A DNA stretch of 64,000 bases from positions 2,356,001 to 2,420,000 of the forward strand of contig NZ_CP029378.1 in assembly GCF_003268675.1 (NCBI RefSeq), written 5' to 3'. Below, in pieces: positions 53,215 to 60,889 of the stretch. The stretch is from Streptomyces bacillaris. GTDB taxonomy: Bacteria > Actinomycetota > Actinomycetes > Streptomycetales > Streptomycetaceae. The notes under the pieces are model-generated. The model searched no databases, was not told the DNA's origin, and saw only the letters and a program-made list of their open reading frames with translations. A program made the position numbers and the translations under genes. Position 1 is the stretch's first letter. The number at the start of each line of letters is the position of its first letter.

Positions 53215-54585
53215 GGGTCTGTACGGTGATCGGTGTAACTCCCGTGCAGGAAGCGGAAGTTGATGACCTACGTGAGTGTCACCGAGACCGAGGGCCGGGC
53301 AGAAGAGCCGGCAGCCGGTGTGGATGACGAGCTGGTCGCCCAGCTGGTGGCGCGGGCCCAGGCCGATGGGCTGCGGCTGACGGGCGAGGGAGGTCTGCTG
53401 CAGCAGCTGGCCAAGCGGGTGCTGGAGTCCGCCCTGGAGGGCGAGCTGACCGGCCACCTGGGTCACGAGCACGGCGAGAAGGGCGAAGGCGGGCGGGAGA
53501 ACTACCGCAACGGGCGCCGGGCGAAGACGGTGGTCACCGAGGTCGGCCCGGTCGAGATCGAGGTTCCCCGGGACCGGGCGGGCACGTTCGAGCCGATGCT
53601 GGTCAAGAAGCGGCAGCGGCGGCTCGGCGGGATCGACGAGATGGTCTTGTCGCTGTCCGCCAAGGGCCTCACGCATGGGGAGATCTCCGCACACCTCGCC
53701 GAGGTCTACGGCACCGAGGTGTCGAAGCAGACCATCTCCACGATCACCGACAGCGTGGTCGCCGGCATGCTGGAATGGCAGAACCGGCCCCTGGACGCGG
53801 TGTATCCGGTGGTCTTCATCGACTGTGTGCACGTCAAGGTCCGGGACGGGCAGGTCGCGAACCGTCCTGTCCATATGGCGCTGGCCGTGACCGCCGAGGG
53901 CACCCGCGACATTCTGGGCCTGTGGGTCGGCGATGGCGGCGAGGGCGCCAAGTACTGGCTTCAGGTACTCACCGCGATCAAGAACCGGGGGGTGCGGGAC
54001 GTCCTGATGCTGGTCTGCGACGGACTGACCGGACTCCCGGACGCGGTGAACACTGTCTGGCCTGCGACGATCGTGCAGACTTGCGTCGTTCACCTGCTCC
54101 GCAACAGCTTCAAGTACGCGGGCCGCCAGGACTGGGGGAAGATCGCCAAGGCCCTCCGCCCGGTCTGCACGGCACCGACCGAGGAGGCCGCCATGGAGCG
54201 GTTCCTGGAGTTCTCCGAGGAATGGGGAGCGAAGTACCCGGCCATCGTGCGGTTGTGGGAACGCGCCTGGGCGGAGTTCGTCCCCTTCCTCCAGTTCGAC
54301 GTGGAGATCCGCAAGATCGTGTGCACGACGAACGCAATCGAGAGTGTGAACGCCCGGATCCGCAAGGCCGTCCGCGCCCGCGGGCACTTCCCCACCGAGC
54401 AGGACGCCCTCAAGTGCGTCTACCTCGCGGTCATGAGCCTGGACCCGACCGGGAACGGCACGAAACGCTGGACCCGGCGATGGAAGCCGGCCCTCCAAGC
54501 CTTCGACATCGCCTTCGACGGCCGCCTCACCGCGACCCAGCGGTAACAACCAACCCACGAGTTACACCACTCGCTGGACACACCC
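53215..54585. mobile_element. IS256-family insertion sequence (about 1.37 kb)
   Basis: Imperfect 27-nt terminal inverted repeats are visible: 53215-53241 and 54559-54585 match at 21 of 27 positions, with the inner ten identical (GGTGTAACTC/GAGTTACACC). They enclose one transposase gene. The 8 bp flanking each end (GGAATTGG-side versus GGCGGTAG) are not duplicated, so the target duplication is lost or the element was rearranged. Confidence 0.8.
53263..54546 (+). CDS. IS256-family (mutator-type) transposase
   Basis: A 427-residue, apparently intact DDE transposase. The N-terminus has helical DNA-binding sequence (LLQQLAKRVLESALEGELTGHLGHEHGE in sections) and ENYRNGRRAKTVVTEVG. The catalytic residues are the Asp of VVFIDCVHVKV, the Asp of MLVCDGLTGLPDAV and the Glu of TTNAIESVNARIRK. 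It should cut and move the element whose inverted repeats flank it. The ATG at 53263 follows AGGAAG; a TTG lies one codon before. It lies directly behind the caspase operon. Confidence 0.95.
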   Translation: MTYVSVTETEGRAEEPAAGVDDELVAQLVARAQADGLRLTGEGGLLQQLAKRVLESALEGELTGHLGHEHGEKGEGGRENYRNGRRAKTVVTEVGPVEIEVPRDRAGTFEPMLVKKRQRRLGGIDEMVLSLSAKGLTHGEISAHLAEVYGTEVSKQTISTITDSVVAGMLEWQNRPLDAVYPVVFIDCVHVKVRDGQVANRPVHMALAVTAEGTRDILGLWVGDGGEGAKYWLQVLTAIKNRGVRDVLMLVCDGLTGLPDAVNTVWPATIVQTCVVHLLRNSFKYAGRQDWGKIAKALRPVCTAPTEEAAMERFLEFSEEWGAKYPAIVRLWERAWAEFVPFLQFDVEIRKIVCTTNAIESVNARIRKAVRARGHFPTEQDALKCVYLAVMSLDPTGNGTKRWTRRWKPALQAFDIAFDGRLTATQR

Positions 54586-54647
54586 GGCGGTAGCTATACG
54601 AGAACAGGGCCTCCTCGGCGTACTGCCCCTGCCGTACGGAACCGGCC

Positions 54648-55004
54648 TCAGGCACCCAGTTCGGTACGGATCAGCGTCAGCAACTCCTCGTCCGTCAGGC
54701 CCAGTTCACGGGAGTCCGCGACCACTTCGCGCACACGCTCCAGCAGTTGGGCCCGGCGCGGCGAGGCGCCCTCGGTGACCACCGCGCCACGGCCGCGCCG
54801 CAACTCGATCAGCCCTTCCTCGCGCAGCCGTTGGTAGCCGCGCAGCACCGTGTGGACGTTCACCCCGAGGGAGTCGGCGAGCACCCGGGCGGCGGGGAGC
54901 CGCTCGCCCGGGGCCACCGCCCCGTCGGCGACCGCGCGGCGCACCGAGGCCGCGATCTGGTCGCCGAGCGGCACGGTGGAGGTGGGATCGACCCGGAAGA
55001 GCAT
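54648..55004 (-). CDS. GntR-family regulator, YtrA subfamily
   Basis: A 118-residue regulator. It has a GntR winged helix (PLGDQIAASVRRAVADGAVAPGERLPAARVLADSLGVNVHTVLRGYQRLREEGLIELRRGRG in sections) and only a short C-terminal helix pair, which defines the YtrA type. These dimeric repressors usually control membrane-protein or ABC genes beside them. It is 2 nt downstream of the DUF1648 gene and probably represses the operon through the palindrome at 55989-56013. Confidence 0.9.
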   Translation of the reverse strand: MLFRVDPTSTVPLGDQIAASVRRAVADGAVAPGERLPAARVLADSLGVNVHTVLRGYQRLREEGLIELRRGRGAVVTEGASPRRAQLLERVREVVADSRELGLTDEELLTLIRTELGA

Positions 55005-55006
55005 GG

Positions 55007-55978
55007 TCAGCGGCCCGCCCGGTTCCGGTCGACGAGGGTGTTGAGCAGGGCGGCGCCGGTCGCGGAGTCCCCGACGGTGACCGCGAATTCACGGCCGCCC
55101 GGCTGCCGGGCGACGATGGCCTCGCCCGACCGGACGATGAAGCCGGTGCGGCCGGGGCGGACGCGATAGCCGTAACCACCGAACTCCGCGACCGCGTCGA
55201 CCGGTCGGCTGTCCGCCGTCTCGACGCGCTCCAGCGGGAGTTGGACCCGGGGCCAGGGCAGCAGCCCGGAGACGGTGAGGCCGCGCCGGTCCACGGTGAC
55301 ATGCGCGCGGCAGAAGGTGAGCACCAGCAGGGCGAGGACCAGCAGGGGTACCCCGGCGAACCAGGTGCCCCAGATACCGACCCCCGCACCGGCGGCCGCG
55401 GTGAGCAGGGCCCCCGTCGGCAGCCACCAGGAGCCGGTGGTACGTGCCCAGCCGGCCACCTCGCCGTCGGCGAGCGCGATCCGCGCGCGGTCGGCGGGGT
55501 CCTTCCCGGCGTAGGGGTTCTCCGGCGCCGGGACCAGCCGGGCCAGCAGCAGCCCGAGCGCTCCGGCGAGGACGGCCGCTCCGAGGGCCGCGGCCAGGTG
55601 CCACAGCGGGAACCGGGCGGGCGCGCCTCCCTCCGGGACGTCCAGGTTGACGATCAGGGCGGCGCCCAGCACGTACTGGAGGAAGGCGGCGGCCGCCCAG
55701 CCACCGGCGATGAGCAGCCGGTGGGCGCGGCCGTAGAACTTTCCGCCGGCCACCATGAGGACCCACAGGGCGCCGAGCATGGGCAGCACCGGAGCGGTGA
55801 CGAGGACGTAAGTGGTGCGGTCCACATGGCCGTTCACGTCTCCGGAGAGGTCGAAGTGGGCGGCCAGACGGGTGGGGAGACGGTCCTTGAGGGCGATGAA
55901 GAGGATCAGGTCGACGAGAAAGGCGAGGACAAAGGGCAGGGCCGCGAGTGTGGCGCGGCCAAGGTGCTTGCGTGTCAT
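55007..55978 (-). CDS. DUF1648-type integral membrane protein
   Basis: A 323-residue membrane protein. LPTRLAAHFDLSGDVNGHVDR is the DUF1648 signature, following a first membrane helix (LAALPFVLAFLVDLILFIAL). Further helices lie at about 50-70, 82-103, 120-145 and 205-235, and a C-terminal cytoplasmic beta domain follows (LTVSGLLPWPRVQLPLERVE). Function is unknown; B. subtilis relatives (SdpI-like) protect against peptide toxins, but that link is weak here. The ATG follows GGAGG. It forms an operon with the GntR regulator. Confidence 0.85.
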   Translation of the reverse strand: MTRKHLGRATLAALPFVLAFLVDLILFIALKDRLPTRLAAHFDLSGDVNGHVDRTTYVLVTAPVLPMLGALWVLMVAGGKFYGRAHRLLIAGGWAAAAFLQYVLGAALIVNLDVPEGGAPARFPLWHLAAALGAAVLAGALGLLLARLVPAPENPYAGKDPADRARIALADGEVAGWARTTGSWWLPTGALLTAAAGAGVGIWGTWFAGVPLLVLALLVLTFCRAHVTVDRRGLTVSGLLPWPRVQLPLERVETADSRPVDAVAEFGGYGYRVRPGRTGFIVRSGEAIVARQPGGREFAVTVGDSATGAALLNTLVDRNRAGR

Positions 55979-55988
55979 GAAAACCTCC

Positions 55989-56013
55989 GTTGTTCGCATG
56001 CTAGTAGAACAAC
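55989..56013 (-). promoter_or_regulatory. Palindromic GntR/YtrA operator
   Basis: GTTGTTC (55989-55995) and GAACAAC (56007-56013) form a perfect inverted repeat with an 11-nt spacer, immediately upstream of the DUF1648 RBS. Position and symmetry fit autorepression by the GntR protein of the operon. Confidence 0.7.
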
Positions 56014-56050
56014 TGGAGGGTGGCAATGGAGTTGTGGTGGCCCGTGGCGC

Positions 56051-56082
56051 CGACGGACCGACGGACCGACGGACCGACGGAC
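56051..56082. repeat. Four exact tandem copies of CGACGGAC
   Basis: A 32-nt stretch consists of four uninterrupted 8-bp units. It lies between the DUF1648 promoter and the 3' end of the DUF6304-like gene. It should be prone to copy-number change. Confidence 0.85.
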
Positions 56083-56096
56083 TATGGCGCCACGGG

Positions 56097-56876
56097 TCAG
56101 ACGGATTCGAGAGGGAAGGCGCCCCGATGGCCGGTGTCGGTGTCGGTGTCGGTGGCCCAGGACGGGCTCCCCTCGAACTCCCGGCAGCTCCAGACCTCCT
56201 GGACGAGTCCGGTACGCCGGTCCCCCGGGGCGCCCTTGGCCTCACCGAAGCAGGCGAGGGAGCCGGAGAGGCCACGGCGGGGGCCCGGTACGGAGGCGGA
56301 GGAGGCCGGGGCCGGGGGCTGGGCCGGGGCCCGGAGGGGGAAGGGGGCGGAGAAGGCGCAGGCGATGCAGGTCTGGAGCCGGACGCCGTCCGGGAGGATG
56401 CGCTGGATCGCCGTCAGCGCGGCGGCGAAGTCGCTCTCGGCGCGGGCGGATTCGTAGACCGCGCCGTCCAGATGGAGGGCGAGGTGGAGGTCCGGGTCGA
56501 CCCGGCGCAGGGAGAGCAGACAGCCGAGAGTGGCCTGCCGCAAGGTGCCGTCGACGCGGACGGGCAGCGGGAGGTCCCACTCCAGTACGCAGTCGGTGAG
56601 CGCCCCCTCCGCCAGGGAGAAGGCTCCCTCGGCCGAGGAGAAGGATCCGTCAGGCGAGGAGAAGCCCTCGCCCACCGGGCAGGAGGTCCCGTCCACCGGG
56701 GCGGGCGCCCCGCTCTCCGGGGTCGTACCCGCGACCGGAACCAGGCGGTCGAAGCTCTGGCCCTCGAAGTCGACCCCTCGGATCCGGATCCGGAGCTGCT
56801 GTCCGTCCGTGGTGAGGACGACGGCCTCGGAACCGTCCCGGTCCCGGTACCAGCCGGCCCACGACTCATCTGTCAT
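56097..56876 (-). CDS. DUF6304-like protein of unknown function
   Basis: A 259-residue soluble protein. The N-terminus (MTDESWAGWYRDRDGSEAVV; LTTDGQQLRIRIRGVDFEGQSFDRL) and the middle (LTDCVLEWDLPLPVRVDG; TLGCLLSLRRVDPDLHLALHLDG) suggest beta-rich folds; I recall such proteins as DUF6304, though not with certainty. A low-complexity Ser/Glu/Gly stretch lies at about 70-92, and a Pro-rich stretch near 185. No catalytic motif is seen. Confidence 0.62.
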   Translation of the reverse strand: MTDESWAGWYRDRDGSEAVVLTTDGQQLRIRIRGVDFEGQSFDRLVPVAGTTPESGAPAPVDGTSCPVGEGFSSPDGSFSSAEGAFSLAEGALTDCVLEWDLPLPVRVDGTLRQATLGCLLSLRRVDPDLHLALHLDGAVYESARAESDFAAALTAIQRILPDGVRLQTCIACAFSAPFPLRAPAQPPAPASSASVPGPRRGLSGSLACFGEAKGAPGDRRTGLVQEVWSCREFEGSPSWATDTDTDTGHRGAFPLESV

Positions 56877-56931
56877 GAGCAGGGACTGTACCCCGCTCCG
56901 GAACGCCCCTGCGCCACCCCTCCGTGAACCC

Positions 56932-57528
56932 TCAATTCGCTTGCGGGTCACGCCACATGGGCCACATCCGCGGCCCGTCGGGAAGGTCGACGGCGGTGCC
57001 CAGGAAGTGGAAGCCGAGCCGCTCGTAGAGCGTACGGCTGCGGGCGCTGCTCGCCTCCAGGTACGCGGGTACGCCGTCGCGGTCGCAGCGGTCCAGCTCC
57101 GCGCCGATGAGCCCGGCCCCGATGCCCTCGCCCTGGCGCCGCGGGGAGACGCCGACCATGAGCAGGTAGGAGTGGGCGCGGTCGTGCGGGTGCACCTTCC
57201 CGGTCAGCCGTCCGACCAGTTCGCACCGCTCGTTGTCGGGGTCGGCGGTCCGCCGCATCAGGGCGGGCGTGGGGTCCTCCTCCTCGGGAGCCCCGGCGGG
57301 CACCGGCAGCCACAGGGCCACGGCGGCGCCGTCCTCGGCCACGTCGACACGGCCTTCGGCGAGGGTGATGTCCGCGAAGACGCCGAGGAACCTGCCGTGC
57401 ACCGCCCGCCGGTGGGCCTCGTCGGGGAAGACCCAGCAGCTGACCGGGTCGTGGTGGAAGGCCTCCTCCAGGACCGCCACGACCAGGCCCCTGTCGCCCC
57501 TGTCCGCCTGCCGTATCCGTACGCCCAT
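56932..57528 (-). CDS. GNAT-family N-acetyltransferase
   Basis: A 198-residue acetyltransferase. VRIRQADRGDRGLVVAVLEEAF opens the fold, HSYLLMVGVSPRRQGEGIGAGLI is the acetyl-CoA-binding motif A, and PAYLEASSARSRTLYERLGFHFLG is motif B. The substrate is unknown. The ATG at 57528 is the first in-frame start with family similarity. It lies upstream of the DUF6304-like gene on the same strand. Confidence 0.88.
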   Translation of the reverse strand: MGVRIRQADRGDRGLVVAVLEEAFHHDPVSCWVFPDEAHRRAVHGRFLGVFADITLAEGRVDVAEDGAAVALWLPVPAGAPEEEDPTPALMRRTADPDNERCELVGRLTGKVHPHDRAHSYLLMVGVSPRRQGEGIGAGLIGAELDRCDRDGVPAYLEASSARSRTLYERLGFHFLGTAVDLPDGPRMWPMWRDPQAN

Positions 57529-57625
57529 GACCGGCTCCCGCCCTTCGCGCGCTGCCCTCGTCCGTAAGATCAACCCCCGGAATACTAGAGCCGGTTGAGG
57601 GGTGCGAGCCGGTCGGCAGGGTGGG

Positions 57626-58669
57626 TCAGCTGGTGCGGCGGGTGACGAATTCGGCCAGGGCCAGCAGGTCTCCGGCCGCGCCCGGCTCCGGGACCGCGCG
57701 GGAGAGGTGGTGCAGCGCCCGGGCCATCCGGTCGGCGGCGGCGACCTGGGCCCAGTCCCGGCCACCGGCCCGGTCCACGGCGTCGGCGGCGCGGTCCACC
57801 TCCCCGGTGGTGGACATGGGCCCCCGGTAGAGCGCGGCCAGTTCGGCGGCGGCCGGGGTGCCGGAGGTGAGGGCTGCGACGACGGGCAGCGACTTCTTGT
57901 GGGCGGCGAGGTCGGCGCCGACGGGCTTGCCGGTGCGGGCCGGGTCGCCCCAGATGCCGATCAGGTCGTCGATGAGCTGGAAGGAGAGGCCGGCCTCCCG
58001 CCCGAAGCCGTCCATGGCGCGGACGGCCCGGTCCGCCGCCCCGGCGTAGAGGGCGCCGAGCGCGCAGGCGCAGCCGAGCAGGGCGCCGGTCTTGGCGGTC
58101 GCCATGGTCAGGCACTCGTCGAGCGTGACCTCGTCCGGTCCGCGCTCCTCGAAGGCGCAGTCGGCCTGCTGGCCCGCGCAGAGTTCGATGACGCAGGAGG
58201 AGAGGCGGGCGGCCGCCCCGGCTGCGGCCGGGTGGGTGTCCTCGGCCAGCAGACGCTGGGCGAGGGCCAGCATGGCGTCTCCGGTGATGATGGCGTCCGG
58301 CACACCGAAGACGGCCCAGGCGGTGGGCCGGTGTCTGCGGGTGGTGTCCTCGTCGATGACGTCGTCGTGGAGGAGGGTGAAGTTGTGCGCCAGCTCGACG
58401 GCGACGGCGGCGCGCACGGCGTGCTCCGGATCGCCTCCCAGCGCCCGGGCGGCGGCCAGCACGAGCGCCGGCCGGATGGCCTTGCCCGCCTGCCCGGCGG
58501 CAGGGGTGCCGTCGGCGTTCTCCCAGCCGAAGTGGTACATCGCGATCCGGCGTATGCCACCGGGCAGCGATTCCACGGCCGATCGCAGATGCGGGTCGAC
58601 GATGGCGCGGGTGCGCTCCAGCAGCGCCGCGGCCTCGTGCCCTTCCGTCGCTGCGTCCGTACTGGTCAT
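57626..58669 (-). CDS. Polyprenyl synthetase (probable encapsulin cargo)
   Basis: A 347-residue trans-isoprenyl diphosphate synthase. The first Asp-rich motif is LLHDDVIDEDTTRRHRPTAW near 100 and the second is QLIDDLIGIWGD near 235; GQAGKAIRPALVLAAARALGG supplies the usual Lys/Arg pocket. It should condense isopentenyl diphosphate with an allylic diphosphate. It is downstream of a family 2B encapsulin shell gene, where polyprenyl transferases are known candidate cargo. The first 25 residues look disordered and could be the loading region. GTG codons at 58675 and 58681 are alternative starts. Confidence 0.9.
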   Translation of the reverse strand: MTSTDAATEGHEAAALLERTRAIVDPHLRSAVESLPGGIRRIAMYHFGWENADGTPAAGQAGKAIRPALVLAAARALGGDPEHAVRAAVAVELAHNFTLLHDDVIDEDTTRRHRPTAWAVFGVPDAIITGDAMLALAQRLLAEDTHPAAAGAAARLSSCVIELCAGQQADCAFEERGPDEVTLDECLTMATAKTGALLGCACALGALYAGAADRAVRAMDGFGREAGLSFQLIDDLIGIWGDPARTGKPVGADLAAHKKSLPVVAALTSGTPAAAELAALYRGPMSTTGEVDRAADAVDRAGGRDWAQVAAADRMARALHHLSRAVPEPGAAGDLLALAEFVTRRTS

Positions 58670-58761
58670 GGTCACGGTCACTCCCTGGGGCGGTGCGATG
58701 GGACGGGCCCGGGGGCCCGGCCGGTGTCGGCCGACCGGGCCCCGGGGGTGGTGACACGAGG

Positions 58762-60168
58762 TCAGCGCCAGCGGCTCACCTCGACGTTCTCCAGTACGCC
58801 GAGGGCGTCAGGTACCAGGATGGCGGCGGAGTAGTACGCCGTCACCAGGTAGGAGATGATCGCCTGCTCGTCGATGCCCATGAAGCGGACCGAGAGGCTC
58901 GGTTCGATCTCGTCCGGGATGCCGGTCTGCTGGAGGCCGATGACGCCCTGCTCGGCCTCGCCGGTCCTCATGCAGATGATGGAGGTGGTACGGGCCTCGG
59001 TGACCGGGATCTTGTTGGACGGGAAGATCGGCACCCCGCGCCAGGCCGGGACGTGGTGGCCGCCGATGTCCACGCTCTCCGGGACCAGTCCGCGCCGGTT
59101 GCACTCACGGCCGAAGGCGGCGATGGCGCGCGGGTGGGCGAGGAAGAGCTTCGATCCGCGCCGACGCGAGAGCAGTTCGTCCATGTCGTCGGGGCTGGGC
59201 ACCCCGTCGTGCGGCTGGAGCCGCTGGCCGTAGTCGCAGTTGTTGAGGAGGCCGAACTCCCGGTTGTTGATCAGCTCGTGCTCCTGGCGCTCGCGGAGCG
59301 CCTCGACGGTGAGCCGCAACTGCTGCTCGGTCTGGTTCATCGGCTGGTTGTAGAGGTCCGCGACCCTGCTGTGCACCTTGAGCACGGTCTGCGCGACGCT
59401 CAGCTCGTACTCGCGGGGGGCGGCGTCGTAGTCGACGAAGGTGTGCGGGACGACGGCCTCGCCCACGTGGCCCGCGGAGAGGTCGATCGCCGCCTCGCCG
59501 TAGTGGTTGGTCCGCTGGTGCGGGATCGTGAGCAGCCCGGCGAGGTGGGCGCGGAGCGAGTCGGCCCGCTCCGCCAGGTTGAGCACGTCCGCGCGGCTGA
59601 GCGTCAGCAGCGTGCACGCGGTGACGGCGCGGGCGGTGTACTCCCAGACGGCGTCGCCGTCGACCAGGCTCTGGTCACCGAAGTACGCGCCGTCGGCGAG
59701 GACCCCCAGCTCCGTCTCGTCCCCGTAGAGCCCGGAGCCGACCTTCTCGACCTTTCCGTGCGCCAGCAGGAAGACCCGGTCCGCCGCGTCCCCCGACGCC
59801 GCGAGCACCTCGCCCGCGGCCACGTCCCGCTGCTCGCACCGGCGGGCGAGTTCGTTGAGGACCTCCTCGTCCTCGAAGTTGCGCAGAGCGGGCAGCTCCC
59901 CCAGCTCGGCGGGGATCACGGCCACCCGGTCCCCGGTCTGGACGAAGGTCACCCGGCCGTCACCGACCGAATAGCTGAGCCGACGGTTCACCCGGTACGT
60001 ACCGCCCTGTACCTGCACCCACGGCAGCATCTTCAGCAGCCACCGTGAGGTGATCTCCTGCATCTGCGGCGCGGACTTGGTGGTCGTCGCGAGGTTCCGC
60101 GCAGCCGCCGTCCCCAGACTCTGCTGCGGCGGCGCCTGCGTGTCGCGAACCTCTTCACCAACGGACAT
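58762..60168 (-). CDS. Family 2B encapsulin shell protein with cyclic-nucleotide-binding-like insertion (EshA-like)
   Basis: A 468-residue HK97-fold shell protein. N-terminal arm and E-loop segments are followed by an inserted cyclic-nucleotide-binding-like domain (about 90-215: [44 protein letters not shown]). The shell then resumes ([73 protein letters not shown], all read in sections). Such proteins were first known in Streptomyces as EshA. It should form an icosahedral compartment holding the polyprenyl synthetase encoded 80 nt downstream. Ligand binding may gate it; this is untested here. Confidence 0.92.
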   Translation of the reverse strand: MSVGEEVRDTQAPPQQSLGTAAARNLATTTKSAPQMQEITSRWLLKMLPWVQVQGGTYRVNRRLSYSVGDGRVTFVQTGDRVAVIPAELGELPALRNFEDEEVLNELARRCEQRDVAAGEVLAASGDAADRVFLLAHGKVEKVGSGLYGDETELGVLADGAYFGDQSLVDGDAVWEYTARAVTACTLLTLSRADVLNLAERADSLRAHLAGLLTIPHQRTNHYGEAAIDLSAGHVGEAVVPHTFVDYDAAPREYELSVAQTVLKVHSRVADLYNQPMNQTEQQLRLTVEALRERQEHELINNREFGLLNNCDYGQRLQPHDGVPSPDDMDELLSRRRGSKLFLAHPRAIAAFGRECNRRGLVPESVDIGGHHVPAWRGVPIFPSNKIPVTEARTTSIICMRTGEAEQGVIGLQQTGIPDEIEPSLSVRFMGIDEQAIISYLVTAYYSAAILVPDALGVLENVEVSRWR

Positions 60169-60305
60169 CTGACGTCCTCTCGATCTTGGGATGACCTGCT
60201 GGAGAAGCCTTTCAGCGGAGGACCCGGCCCGCCATTACACAAAAGAGTGTGACTAATCAGCCTTCTGTCGGGGCACGTTGCCCCTCGTCGCCCGGCGGGC
60301 CTTAA

Positions 60306-60328
60306 AACTTGCATGCCACATACCACTT
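60306..60328 (+). promoter_or_regulatory. Probable NsrR-binding site upstream of nsrR
   Basis: A 23-nt site starts AACTTGCATGCC and ends ATACCACTT, 15 nt before the nsrR start. It agrees at 14 of 23 positions with the site upstream of hmp, including the ATACCA-x-TT end, which suggests autoregulation. Confidence 0.65.
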
Positions 60329-60343
60329 ATCTATGATCAAGCC

Positions 60344-60790
60344 ATGCGGCTGACCAGATTCACCGATGTGGCGCTCCGCGTGCTCATGCGGCTGGCGGTC
60401 GCGGAGGGCACGGACCCGCCGACCACCCGCGAGGTGGCGGACACCATGCAGGTGCCGTACACCCACACGGCCAAGGTCGTCGCCCGCCTCCAGCACCTGG
60501 GCCTGCTCGACGCCCGGCGCGGCCGGGGCGGCGGACTCACCCTCACCACGGCCGGCCACTCGGCCTCGATCGGCGCTCTCGTACGGGAACTGGAGGGCAC
60601 GGACGACGTCGTGGAGTGCGAGGGTTCCACACCCTGCCCGCTGCGCTCCGCCTGCCGGCTGCGGGGCGCCCTGCGTCAGGCGCAGGACGCGTTCTACGCC
60701 ACGCTCGACCCGATCACCGTCACCGATCTCGTCGCCGCCCCGACGGGCCCGTTGCTGCTCGGCATCGGCAGCGGCCCGCCACGGGACTGA
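60344..60790 (+). CDS. nsrR: Nitric-oxide-sensing Rrf2-family repressor NsrR
   Basis: A 148-residue Rrf2 regulator. The winged helix occupies the first 65 residues (MRLTRFTDVALRVLMRLAVA; TTREVADTMQVPYTHTAKVV). CEGSTPCPLRSAC at about 93-105 has the C-x5-C-x5-C spacing that binds a [4Fe-4S] cluster in S. coelicolor NsrR. Nitric oxide destroys the cluster and releases DNA. The neighbouring hmp gene is its classic target, and both promoters have matching sites. The ATG at 60344 is the start that fits the family. Confidence 0.95.
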   Translation: MRLTRFTDVALRVLMRLAVAEGTDPPTTREVADTMQVPYTHTAKVVARLQHLGLLDARRGRGGGLTLTTAGHSASIGALVRELEGTDDVVECEGSTPCPLRSACRLRGALRQAQDAFYATLDPITVTDLVAAPTGPLLLGIGSGPPRD

Positions 60791-60847
60791 CCTCCACTCC
60801 CACCGACCCACCCGCTCGCACCACGGGCGGGTTCCGCTCCACCCGAA

Positions 60848-60870
60848 AATACGAACATCAAATACCAATT
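60848..60870 (+). promoter_or_regulatory. Probable NsrR-binding site upstream of hmp
   Basis: A 23-nt site starts AATACGAACATC and ends ATACCAATT, 19 nt before the hmp start. It closely resembles the S. coelicolor hmpA1 NsrR site as I recall it and shares 14 positions with the nsrR site at 60306. Confidence 0.75.
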
Positions 60871-60889
60871 AAGAAGGAGCCCGCCCCGC

